Positions 51,307-58,711 of a stretch of 64,000 nucleotides of DNA are shown here, piece after piece. The notes under the pieces were generated by a model. It was not told where the DNA came from, searched no databases, and saw nothing but the letters and a program-made list of their open reading frames with translations. The stretch's first letter is position 1. The number at the start of each line of letters is the position of its first letter. A program made the translations under genes and the position numbers. Source of the DNA: DATATB01 sp036268995 (lineage in GTDB: Bacteria; Planctomycetota; Planctomycetia; Pirellulales; PNKZ01); the NCBI GenBank assembly GCA_036268995.1, contig DATATB010000058.1, positions 12,464 to 76,463 of the forward strand, in the 5' to 3' direction.

Positions 51307-54177
51307 CTAAGTGCGCGGATTCGCTGCGCACGCGGCGGCGGCCGGCTGGCCGGCCAGCGTGGGGCGCAGAAAGCGGCCGGTCGCGTTGTCTTCCAACGCG
51401 GCGATCTGCTCGGGCGTGCCGCTGGCCGTGATCTGGCCGCCGGCCTGGCCCCCTTCGGGCCCGAGGTCGATGATCCAATCGGCACTCTTGATCACGTCCA
51501 GATTGTGCTCGATCACGATCACCGTGTTGCCAAGATCGACCAGTTGCTGGAGCACGACCAACAGCTTGCGCGTGTCGTCAAAGTGCAGGCCGGTGGTTGG
51601 CTCGTCGAGCAGGTAGAGCGTTTTGCCGGTTTGCACGCGGGCCAGTTCCGTGGCCAGCTTGATCCGCTGCGCCTCGCCGCCCGAGAGCGTTGTGCACGAT
51701 TGCCCGAGCGTCATGTAGCCCAGCCCGACTTGCTGCATCCCTTCCAGCAGCCGGCGAATGACCGGAAAGTTTTCGAAAAACTGCACCGCTTCGTCCACCG
51801 GCATGTCGAGCACGTCGGCGATCGAGCGGTCGCGATAATGCACTTCGAGCGTCTGGCGGTTGAACCGCGCTCCGCCGCACTCGGCGCAAGGGACATACAA
51901 GTCGGGCAGGAAGTTCATTTCGATCTTCCGCATGCCTTGGCCCTGGCAGTGCTCGCAGCGGCCGCCTTTGACATTGAAGCTGAAGCGGCCGGCCTTGTAC
52001 CCCCGCAGTCGGGCTTCGCGCGTATGGGCAAAGACCTTGCGCACCTCGTCGAACACGCCGGCGTACGTGGCCGGATTGCTGCGCGGCGTGCGGCCGATGG
52101 GCGACTGGTCGATCTCGATGAACTTGTCGATATGCTGCACGCCCCGCAGCCGTTCGAACGGCCCCGGCCGCGGCCCCGTGCCGCCCAGCTGCCGCACCAG
52201 CGCCCGGGCCAGCGTCTCGTTCAGCAGCGAGCTTTTGCCCGAACCGCTCACGCCGGTCACGCACACCAGCAGCGACAGCGGAAACTCGACGCTCACGTGC
52301 TTGAGGTTGTTGGTGGTCACGCCCTCGATGGCCAGCGAGCGTTTCCAATCGGGCGGCCGGCGCTCACCTGGGATCGGAATCTGCAACTGCCCGCTGAGAT
52401 ATTTGCCGGTGATCGACGTCGGGTCGCGGGCCACCTCCGTCGGCGTGCCTTGCGACACCACCTGCCCGCCATGTCGCCCCGCGCCTGGCCCCATGTCGAT
52501 CAGCCAGTCGGCGCATTGCATGATCGCTTCGTCGTGTTCGACCACCAGCAGCGTGTTGCCGATCTGTTCGAGGTTTCGCAGGGCGGCGATCAGCCGCTGG
52601 CCGTCGCGCGGGTGCAGGCCGATCGACGGTTCATCGAGGATGTAGCACACGCCCACCAGGCCCGAGCCGATGCCGGTGGCCAGCCGCGTGCGTTGCAGTT
52701 CGCCGCCCGAGAGCGAATCGGCCGAGCGGTCAAGGTTCAAATATCCCAGGCCGACTTGGTCCAGAAAATCGAGCCGCGCGCGAATTTCTCGCAGAATCGG
52801 CTCGGCGATCGGCCGCTGAGCCGCTACGAACTCGAGCTGCGCAAAAAACTGCTTCGCTTCCGACACGGTCAGCGCCGCGACTTGGTGAATCGCCCGGCCG
52901 CCAACCAGCACGCTGCGAGCCTCGGGCCGCAGGCGCGCTCCGCCACAAGCCGCGCAGGGGATCGATGCGCGAAAGGCCTCGAGCCGCTCGCGAACGTCGT
53001 CATCGGCGGCCGCCGTGTATTCTTCGTCTAGCAAGACGAGCAAGCCGGGAAATCCATTGCGCTCGCCTTCCAGCAGCCCTTTCAAGGCTTTTGGCTTGAG
53101 CTCGGCCAGCGGCTGGCCGGCCGTCAGTCCGGCCGCCTGCAAGAATTCGAGCACTTGCGCCCGATGCCGGCGCACCAGCGGATTGCGGTCGCTGCGCCAC
53201 GGGGCAATCGCGCCGCCGGAGAGCGACAGCTCCAGCCGCGGCAGCACCAGGTCGGGATCGAACGCCCGCACGGTGCCCAGTCCATCGCAGGCCGAGCAGG
53301 CGCCGTAAGGGCTATTGAAGCTGAACGTGCGCGGCTGCAATTCTTCGTAGCTCAGCTTGCACAACGGGCAGGCGTATTCGGTGCTGAACATCCGATCGAG
53401 CCACGTCTCGGCACCGGGCGGCAGATACGTAATGCCCAGCAGGCCCTCGCCATGCCGCAATGCCACGCCGATGCTTTCGGCCAGCCGCGAGTCGATGTTC
53501 TCGCGGATCACGATGCGATCGACCACGGCCTCGATCGTGTGATTCTTCTGCCGCACGAGTTTGGGCACTGCCTCTAGTTCGACGACTTCGCCATCGACCC
53601 GGGCACGCACAAAGCCGGCCTTACGGATGTTTGCAAACACTTCTTCGTGCTGCCCCTTGCGCCCGCGCACCAGTGGGGCCAGCAGCATGACCTTGGTCCC
53701 CGGCGCCAGCGCCATGATCTCGGCCTGAATCTGCTCGGGCATTTGTTGCGAGATCGGCGCGCCGCACTGGTAGCAGAACGGTTCGCCTAGCCGGGCAAAC
53801 AGCAGCCGCAAATGGTCGTACAGCTCGGTGACCGTGGCCAGCGTGCTGCGCGGGTTCTGGCTGCCGGCCCGCTGGTCGATCGAAATCGTCGGCTGCAGGC
53901 CTTCGATCAGGTCGACGTCGGGCCGCTCCATTTGATGCAGGAATTGCCGGGCGTAGGACGACAGGCTTTCGATGTATTGCCGCTGCCCCTCGGCAAACAA
54001 AGTGTCGAAAGCCAGCGAACTTTTTCCCGAGCCGCTGGGTCCTGTAATCACCACCAGCCGGTCCCGGGGAATATCCAGGTCAAGGTTTTGCAGGTTATGC
54101 ACCCGGCAGCCGCGAACGAGAATCGCTTCGGTCGGCGGCGGGCTAACTGGCGGCGCTTCGAGCACAGGCTGGTCCAT
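51307..54177 (-). CDS. uvrA: Excinuclease ABC subunit A (UvrA)
   Basis: The 956-residue protein is full length for UvrA. The first ATPase has Walker A GPSGSGKSS and QRQYIESLSSYARQFLHQM (family block). A zinc module follows with CPLCKLSYEELQP and CSACDGLG, and DSLSGGELQRTRLATGIGSGL carries a signature. The second ATPase half has GVSGSGKSSLLNETLARAL, then CEHCQGQGMRKIEMNFLPDLYVPC (zinc) and LSGGEAQRIKLATELAR. UvrA recognises bulky DNA lesions and loads UvrB in nucleotide excision repair. The gene is single, not in an operon with uvrB. An ATG start at 54177 gives the expected N-terminus. Confidence 0.96.
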   Translation of the reverse strand: MDQPVLEAPPVSPPPTEAILVRGCRVHNLQNLDLDIPRDRLVVITGPSGSGKSSLAFDTLFAEGQRQYIESLSSYARQFLHQMERPDVDLIEGLQPTISIDQRAGSQNPRSTLATVTELYDHLRLLFARLGEPFCYQCGAPISQQMPEQIQAEIMALAPGTKVMLLAPLVRGRKGQHEEVFANIRKAGFVRARVDGEVVELEAVPKLVRQKNHTIEAVVDRIVIRENIDSRLAESIGVALRHGEGLLGITYLPPGAETWLDRMFSTEYACPLCKLSYEELQPRTFSFNSPYGACSACDGLGTVRAFDPDLVLPRLELSLSGGAIAPWRSDRNPLVRRHRAQVLEFLQAAGLTAGQPLAELKPKALKGLLEGERNGFPGLLVLLDEEYTAAADDDVRERLEAFRASIPCAACGGARLRPEARSVLVGGRAIHQVAALTVSEAKQFFAQLEFVAAQRPIAEPILREIRARLDFLDQVGLGYLNLDRSADSLSGGELQRTRLATGIGSGLVGVCYILDEPSIGLHPRDGQRLIAALRNLEQIGNTLLVVEHDEAIMQCADWLIDMGPGAGRHGGQVVSQGTPTEVARDPTSITGKYLSGQLQIPIPGERRPPDWKRSLAIEGVTTNNLKHVSVEFPLSLLVCVTGVSGSGKSSLLNETLARALVRQLGGTGPRPGPFERLRGVQHIDKFIEIDQSPIGRTPRSNPATYAGVFDEVRKVFAHTREARLRGYKAGRFSFNVKGGRCEHCQGQGMRKIEMNFLPDLYVPCAECGGARFNRQTLEVHYRDRSIADVLDMPVDEAVQFFENFPVIRRLLEGMQQVGLGYMTLGQSCTTLSGGEAQRIKLATELARVQTGKTLYLLDEPTTGLHFDDTRKLLVVLQQLVDLGNTVIVIEHNLDVIKSADWIIDLGPEGGQAGGQITASGTPEQIAALEDNATGRFLRPTLAGQPAAAACAANPRT

Positions 54178-54220
54178 CCACCTATTGTACGCAGATGCGG
54201 CCCCAAGCCCACGGACTGCG

Positions 54221-54335
54221 GTAGGCCCGGCGAGCCGAGCCGGGCCGGGTTGGACGTGCCGTTCGATTTGTCGTACTGGGATACACTTTCCTGCGATTGA
54301 GTCAAACGTGGTGCCGCTCGGCTCGCGGCACCTAC
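54221..54335. repeat. GTAGGCCCGG...GCACCTAC repeat, copy 2
   Basis: The same ends as at 51184-51298 and 58555-58668, with a more divergent centre. It lies in the gap between uvrA (minus) and ilvN (plus), so it may separate the two divergent promoters. Confidence 0.88.
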
Positions 54336-54407
54336 AGGCCCCCTTGCTGGCCGCCCACAGGCTCGGTATTCTCGGGGATTGTCAGTTTTTGCGGGGACCA
54401 ACGCATT

Positions 54408-54947
54408 ATGCGCCATGTGCTTTCGGCCATTGTTCAGAACGTTCCGGGCGTGCTTGCGCACATCTCGGGCATGCTGGCCTCGCGCGGCTATAACATCGAC
54501 AGTCTGGCCGTGGGCGAGACCGAGGATCCGGCCCTGTCGCGCATGACCTTCGTGGTCGTCGGCGACGACAGCGTGCTGGAGCAGGTCGGCAAGCAACTGG
54601 AAAAGATCGTCACCGTGGTCGAGGTGGTCGACATCAGCTCGCAAGACTATGTCGAGCGCGACCTGATGCTGATCAAGGTCCTGGCCCCGCCCCCCAGCCG
54701 CAGCCAGATTCGCGAGCTGACCGATATCTTTCGCGGCCGGATCGTGGACGTCGGGCCGGAAGAAGTGATGATCGAGATTTCCGGCCCGGAAAAAAAGGTC
54801 GAGGCCTTTATCGAATTGATGCGCCCCTTCGGCATCCGCGAGCTGGTGCGGACCGGCCGGATCGCCATGGTGCGCGGAGGCCGTGGCCGCGACGCCGCGG
54901 TGGAGAAGGCCGAAGAAGAGTCGGCCGCCGAACTAGGACATTTTTAA
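54408..54947 (+). CDS. ilvN: Acetolactate synthase small subunit (regulatory, ACT domain)
   Basis: The ATG at 54408 gives 179 residues. The ACT domain has HVLSAIVQNVPGVLAHISGMLASRGYNIDSLAVGETED, then LSRMTFVVVGDDSVLEQVGKQLEKIVTVVEVVD, a near-complete ALS small-subunit signature. The C-terminal part (YVERDLMLIKVLAPPPSRSQIRELTDIFRGRIVDVGPEEVMIEISG) is also typical. It regulates acetolactate synthase by valine feedback. The catalytic large subunit ilvB is not in the window. ilvC follows 73 bp downstream, as in many branched-chain amino acid operons. Confidence 0.94.
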   Translation: MRHVLSAIVQNVPGVLAHISGMLASRGYNIDSLAVGETEDPALSRMTFVVVGDDSVLEQVGKQLEKIVTVVEVVDISSQDYVERDLMLIKVLAPPPSRSQIRELTDIFRGRIVDVGPEEVMIEISGPEKKVEAFIELMRPFGIRELVRTGRIAMVRGGRGRDAAVEKAEEESAAELGHF

Positions 54948-55020
54948 CGCGTAGCGCCGGCGCCGCTTGGATGCTAAACACCGGCCGCCCGCCACGATTT
55001 TTGCTGAGGACCCCCGCTCG

Positions 55021-56025
55021 ATGCCCGCCAAAATCTATTACGACAAAGACGCCGACTTGGCCGCCCTCAAAGGCAAGACCATCGCCATCCTGGGCTACGG
55101 CTCGCAAGGGCATGCCCATGCCCAGAACCTGCGCGACAGCGGCTGCACGGTAATCGTCGGCCAACGGCCCGGCAGCGCGAACTATGAGCTCGCGCAAAGC
55201 CACGGCTTCAAACCGATGCCGGTCGAGGAAGCCACCGAGCAGGCCGACATGGTGAACATGCTCCTGCCCGACGAAGTGCAGGGGGACATTTATCGCCAGC
55301 ACGTGAAGCCCAACTTGCGGCCGGGCAACGTGCTGATGTGCTCGCATGGTTTCAATGTGCACTTCGGCCAGGTCGAAGCGCCGCAAGGCGTCGATATCGT
55401 GCTTGTCGCGCCCAAGGGCCCCGGCCACCTGGTGCGCAGCGAGTTCGAAAAAGGCGGCGGCGTCCCTTGCCTTATCGCGCTCAGTCCCGGCGCCAGCGAC
55501 GAATCGCGGCGGCTGGGCTTGGCCTATGCCAAGGGCATCGGCGGTACCCGCGGCGGCGTGATCGAAACGTCGTTTGCCGAGGAAACCGAAACCGACCTGT
55601 TCGGCGAGCAAGTCGTGCTCTGCGGCGGTGTGAGTGCGCTGGTCAAGGCGGCCTACGAAACGCTGGTCGAGGCCGGCTACCAGCCCGAGATGGCCTACTT
55701 CGAGTGCATGCACGAGCTGAAGCTGATCGTCGACCTGTTCTACCAAGGCGGCCTCAACTACATGCGCTACAGCGTCTCGAACACGGCCGAATTCGGCGAC
55801 TACACCCGTGGGCCGCGGATCGTCACCGACGAGACGAAGAAGGAAATGAAGAAGATTCTCGACGAGATTCAGACCGGCAAGTTCGCCCGCGAATGGCTTC
55901 TCGAGAACAAGGCTCATGCCCCGGCGTTCAAGGCCATGCGTCGCCGCGAGCGCAGCCATCCCATCGAGGAAGTCGGCCGCAAACTCCGCCGGCTGATGAC
56001 CTGGATCAAAGCCAAGGAAGTCTGA
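55021..56025 (+). CDS. ilvC: Ketol-acid reductoisomerase (class I)
   Basis: The 334-residue protein is class I length. The N-terminal Rossmann domain has KTIAILGYGSQGHAHAQNLRDSG and the NADP loop. DMVNMLLPDE, VLMCSHGFNVHFGQ and VDIVLVAPKGPGHLVRSEFEKGGGVP are family blocks. The C-terminal domain has EETETDLFGEQVVLCGGVSALVKAAYETLVEAGYQPEMAYFECMHELKLIVDL, with the acidic residues that bind two Mg ions. It isomerises and reduces 2-acetolactate to 2,3-dihydroxyisovalerate. The stop codon and the next gene's start overlap by one base (TGATG), indicating translational coupling. Confidence 0.96.
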   Translation: MPAKIYYDKDADLAALKGKTIAILGYGSQGHAHAQNLRDSGCTVIVGQRPGSANYELAQSHGFKPMPVEEATEQADMVNMLLPDEVQGDIYRQHVKPNLRPGNVLMCSHGFNVHFGQVEAPQGVDIVLVAPKGPGHLVRSEFEKGGGVPCLIALSPGASDESRRLGLAYAKGIGGTRGGVIETSFAEETETDLFGEQVVLCGGVSALVKAAYETLVEAGYQPEMAYFECMHELKLIVDLFYQGGLNYMRYSVSNTAEFGDYTRGPRIVTDETKKEMKKILDEIQTGKFAREWLLENKAHAPAFKAMRRRERSHPIEEVGRKLRRLMTWIKAKEV

Positions 56026-56402
56026 TGGAAGCGCAAAATCCCGCCGACACCCCCGGACCGCAGTCCGGGGGCTTGGAGCCCACGACCGTGGCGGCCTTGC
56101 GTCGCACGTCCACCACGAATCAGCAGGACGTGACGACCCGGCCGGCAGTGAACGAATTGCAGCCGGGCGACCGGATCGAGGTCGATCACGAGGTCAAGGT
56201 GGGCCTCAAACGCTGGCGGGCCGTGACCACCGGCACCGTGCTGCGGATCGAGCGCCGCCGCCACGGGCTGCACTTCAAGCGCAATCCCGACGACAAGGTC
56301 TACAGCGACCTGATCATTCTTCAGATTCCCAACGGCGCGCTCTCGACCCTCACGATCGACGAGTTTACGCGAATTCGCAAAGTGGACGCGGCCACCACAT
56401 AA
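56025..56402 (+). CDS. Small protein of unknown function coupled to ilvC
   Basis: The 125-residue protein starts in the TGATG overlap with the ilvC stop. A Pro/Gly/Thr-rich N-terminus leads into a compact beta-rich domain: LQPGDRIEVDHEVKVGLKRWRAVTTGTVLRIERRRHGLHFKRNPDDKVYSDLIILQIPNGALSTLTIDEFTRIRKV. The alternating hydrophobic and charged pattern fits a small beta-barrel or SH3-like fold. I do not recognise a named family. Its stop codon TAA is read from the palindromic repeat at 56399-56463. It may be an accessory to branched-chain synthesis, but only position suggests it. Confidence 0.65.
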   Translation: MEAQNPADTPGPQSGGLEPTTVAALRRTSTTNQQDVTTRPAVNELQPGDRIEVDHEVKVGLKRWRAVTTGTVLRIERRRHGLHFKRNPDDKVYSDLIILQIPNGALSTLTIDEFTRIRKVDAATT

Positions 56403-56463
56403 AGCCGCGACCGCTGGTCGCGCGCCTCCGCCGTTCCCCCGCGACCACCGGTCGCGGCTTTAT
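56399..56463. repeat. ATAAAGCCGCGACC palindromic repeat, copy 1
   Basis: ATAAAGCCGCGACCGCTGGT and its mate ACCGGTCGCGGCTTTAT form a long GC-rich stem with a loop of about 30 bp. It provides the stop codon of the preceding gene. Similar copies are at 61371-61425 and, degenerate, at 57975-58024. It could serve as a transcription end. Confidence 0.82.
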
Positions 56464-56486
56464 GCGCCGCTGCGTACAATGGTGGT

Positions 56487-57344
56487 ATGCTTACGCCGCT
56501 TCCGCTGCATGCCGATCACGCTCGGCTGTTCGAACACAACCGCTTCGTCTATCCGGTGCTCAGCCGCCGGTCGGGCGGAATCTCGATCGGCGTGAACCTG
56601 AACCCGGACAAAGTCTGCAACTTCGATTGCATTTATTGCCAGGTCGATCGCGTCAGCCGCAGCGAAACCGAGTTTGTCGAAACCGAGCAACTGCTGGCCG
56701 AGCTGGACGCCATGCTGCGGCTGGTGCAATCCGGCGGGCTTTACCAGCATCCCAAATTCGCCGCCGTGCCGGCCCCGCTGCGCCGGCTCAACGACATCGC
56801 CTTCAGCGGTGATGGCGAGCCGACCACCTATCGCAATTTCGACGAGCTGGTGGCCGGCTGTGCCGATCTTAAGCGGCGGCACGAGTCGGATGGCGTCAAA
56901 ATGGTGCTGATCACCAATGCCAGCATGTTCCATCGCCCGGCGGTCGAGCGGGGCCTGCAAGTGCTGGACGCGAACCAGGGCGAAGTCTGGGCCAAGCTCG
57001 AGGCCGGCACCGACGCGTACTATCACCTCGTCGAGCGGACCACGATTCCCTTCCGCCGCATCCTCGACAATATCACGGCCGCCGCCCGCGTGCGGCCGCT
57101 CGTGATCCAGTCGCTGTTCATGCGGATTTCCGGCGTCGGGCCAGCGCCAGCCGAGCAATCAGCCTTCTGCGACCGGCTGAACGAAATCACCGCCGCGGGC
57201 GGCCAACTCAGCCTCGTGCAACTCTACACCGTCGCCCGCAAGCCCGCCGAAAGCTACGTCCAGCCGCTAGCAGCCGACGAACTGCACGCCCTAGCCGAAC
57301 TCGTACGCAGCCGGACGGGCCTGAGGGTGGAGCAATTCGAGTGA
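56487..57344 (+). CDS. Radical SAM protein
   Basis: The 285-residue protein has the radical SAM motif CNFDCIYCQ (CxxxCxxC, which binds a 4Fe-4S cluster) at about residues 48-56. DIAFSGDGEPTTYRNF follows, the usual SAM-binding G-x-G-x-P region. Later blocks are MVLITNASMFHRPAVERGLQVLD and EVWAKLEAGTDAYYHLVE, and a C-terminal helical region. It belongs to the uncharacterised MoaA-like branch; the reaction cannot be named. Its stop TGA is within the AGTGAAAAGTG repeat (57341-57437). It follows the ilvC-linked gene by 84 bp on the same strand. Confidence 0.85.
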   Translation: MLTPLPLHADHARLFEHNRFVYPVLSRRSGGISIGVNLNPDKVCNFDCIYCQVDRVSRSETEFVETEQLLAELDAMLRLVQSGGLYQHPKFAAVPAPLRRLNDIAFSGDGEPTTYRNFDELVAGCADLKRRHESDGVKMVLITNASMFHRPAVERGLQVLDANQGEVWAKLEAGTDAYYHLVERTTIPFRRILDNITAAARVRPLVIQSLFMRISGVGPAPAEQSAFCDRLNEITAAGGQLSLVQLYTVARKPAESYVQPLAADELHALAELVRSRTGLRVEQFE

Positions 57345-57437
57345 AAAGTGAATAGTGAAAAGTGAAAAATGGAGGAGCCAAGCCGCCGGCGTGAGCTCGC
57401 TCCCCTACTTTTCACTTTCCACTTTTCACTTTTCACT
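57341..57437. repeat. AGTGAAAAGTG hairpin repeat, copy 3
   Basis: A GTGAAAAGTGAATAGTGAAA-type left arm and CACTTTTCACTTTTCACTCC right arm surround a GC-rich loop. It lies between two convergent genes and supplies the stop codons of both the radical SAM gene (57342-57344) and bcp (57426-57428, complement). Confidence 0.88.
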
Positions 57438-57911
57438 CCCTTTCATCTTCTCCACCGCTTCAATCACCGCCTGGTCATGTCCATCGACGCTGACTTTTTT
57501 CCAGACGCGGTGGACCTTGCCTTCGGCGTCGATCAGATAGGTGGAGCGCTGCACGCCCCATGACTTCTTGCCGTACATGTTCTTTTCGCGCCAGGCGCCG
57601 TATTGCTCGGCCACCCGGTGCTCGACGTCGGCCAGCAGCGGAAAATTGAGCTGGTACTTGTCGCGGAATTTTTCGTGGCTGGCCACGTCGTCGGTGCTGA
57701 CCCCGAACACTTTGGCCCCCTGGCGTGTCAGTTCTTTCAGCCGATCGCGGAAGGCACAGGCCTCGCGAGTGCAGCCCGGCGTGTCGTCGCGGGGATAGAA
57801 ATACAGCACTACGGGCGAGCCCCGTTGTTCCTTGAGCCGCACCTTCTGGCCGTTATCGGCCGGCAGGCTAAAGTCGGGGGCCGGCTGGCCTGGTTCGATC
57901 CAATCGCTCAT
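57426..57911 (-). CDS. bcp: Peroxiredoxin of the BCP/PrxQ type
   Basis: Starting at the ATG at 57911, after GCGGAGAAGCCGCC, gives 161 residues. The AhpC/TSA domain has PAPDFSLPADNGQKV, VVLYFYPRDDTPGCTREACAFRD and VFGVSTDDVASHEKF. The peroxidatic Cys47 sits in TPGC, and Cys52 five residues later is the resolving Cys typical of the alpha2 BCP/PrxQ group. It reduces hydroperoxides with thioredoxin. The last residues KGSEK and the stop codon are repeat-derived. The longer upstream frame lacks homology and is not used. Confidence 0.92.
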   Translation of the reverse strand: MSDWIEPGQPAPDFSLPADNGQKVRLKEQRGSPVVLYFYPRDDTPGCTREACAFRDRLKELTRQGAKVFGVSTDDVASHEKFRDKYQLNFPLLADVEHRVAEQYGAWREKNMYGKKSWGVQRSTYLIDAEGKVHRVWKKVSVDGHDQAVIEAVEKMKGSEK

Positions 57912-57974
57912 GGCGGCTTCTCCGCGAGTCGCAGGGGGGCGTTTTTGCCGGATTATACCGTACGGACCCCCATC

Positions 57975-58024
57975 ATAAAGCCGCGACCGCTGCCCACCAT
58001 CAAGCCGCGACCGGCGGTCGCGGG
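57975..58024. repeat. ATAAAGCCGCGACC palindromic repeat, degenerate copy
   Basis: ATAAAGCCGCGACCGC is followed by CAAGCCGCGACCGGCGGTCGCGG. It resembles the copies at 56399-56463 and 61371-61425 but is truncated and rearranged. It lies upstream of bcp, between divergent genes. Confidence 0.65.
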
Positions 58025-58110
58025 GGGCAAACTGTGGAAACCCGGCGGCCGGCGGGGTAAAATGAAATCGTTCGTGGGACGGCTGTCGTCTGCAACAGGA
58101 AAGGACCCTC

Positions 58111-58539
58111 GTGGCAATATCTACAATCAGCCATTCTTCTTCCGGTGCACGTTCCGACCGCGCTTTGGAACGAGCCCTCACTGCGGCCCGCACGGCGGCT
58201 GAAAACCGTGGCCGCGACATCTTGATCCTCGACCTGCGCGACCTCACCTCCGAGTTCGACTACTTCGTCCTGGTCACCGGCTCCAGCGGCCGCCAACTGC
58301 GAGCCATGAGCGAAGAGATCGACCACGTCCTCGAAGACCAATTGCACGATCGCCGCCTGGGCATCGAGGGCTACCAGGACAATCGCTGGATCCTGCTCGA
58401 CTACGGTGACATTGTCGTCCACTTGTTCGACCCTGACGCCCGGTCCTACTACGCTTTGGATCAGCTCTGGGGCACCGCCAAGCGGATCGAATTCGACGCC
58501 GCCGACGCCGGCAGCAACCTGCGGCGGCTGGGCTCGTAA
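58111..58539 (+). CDS. rsfS: Ribosomal silencing factor RsfS
   Basis: The 142-residue protein starts at a GTG after AGGAAAGGACCCTC. It contains the RsfS/Iojap signature: RDILILDLRDLTSEFDYFVLVTGSSGRQLRAMSEEIDHVL, followed by RRLGIEGYQDNRWILLDYGDIVVHLFDPDARSYYALDQLWG. RsfS binds ribosomal protein uL14 and blocks joining of the 30S and 50S subunits during starvation or stationary phase. It is encoded as a single gene here; in many bacteria it lies next to nadD. The N-terminal extension of about 15 Ser-rich residues is unusual and could be disordered. Confidence 0.92.
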   Translation: MAISTISHSSSGARSDRALERALTAARTAAENRGRDILILDLRDLTSEFDYFVLVTGSSGRQLRAMSEEIDHVLEDQLHDRRLGIEGYQDNRWILLDYGDIVVHLFDPDARSYYALDQLWGTAKRIEFDAADAGSNLRRLGS

Positions 58540-58554
58540 GCGTTCGGCACCTCC

Positions 58555-58668
58555 GTAGGCCCGGCGAGCCGAGCCGGGCCGTGCTCGACTTGCGATTTAG
58601 TACGGCTTGTCGCCCCACGCGTTGCTGCGCTTGAGTCAAACGCGGTGCCGCTCGGCTCGCGGCACCTA
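58555..58668. repeat. GTAGGCCCGG...GCACCTAC repeat, copy 3
   Basis: The same 114-bp layout as 51184-51298, including GAGTCAAACGCGGTGCCGCT near the right end. It lies between rsfS and argS on the same strand, 16 bp after the rsfS stop. Confidence 0.88.
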
Positions 58669-58711
58669 CGGGGCCATTGCCAGCGCGGCTTCTAGTTACT
58701 ACATAGAAGCC

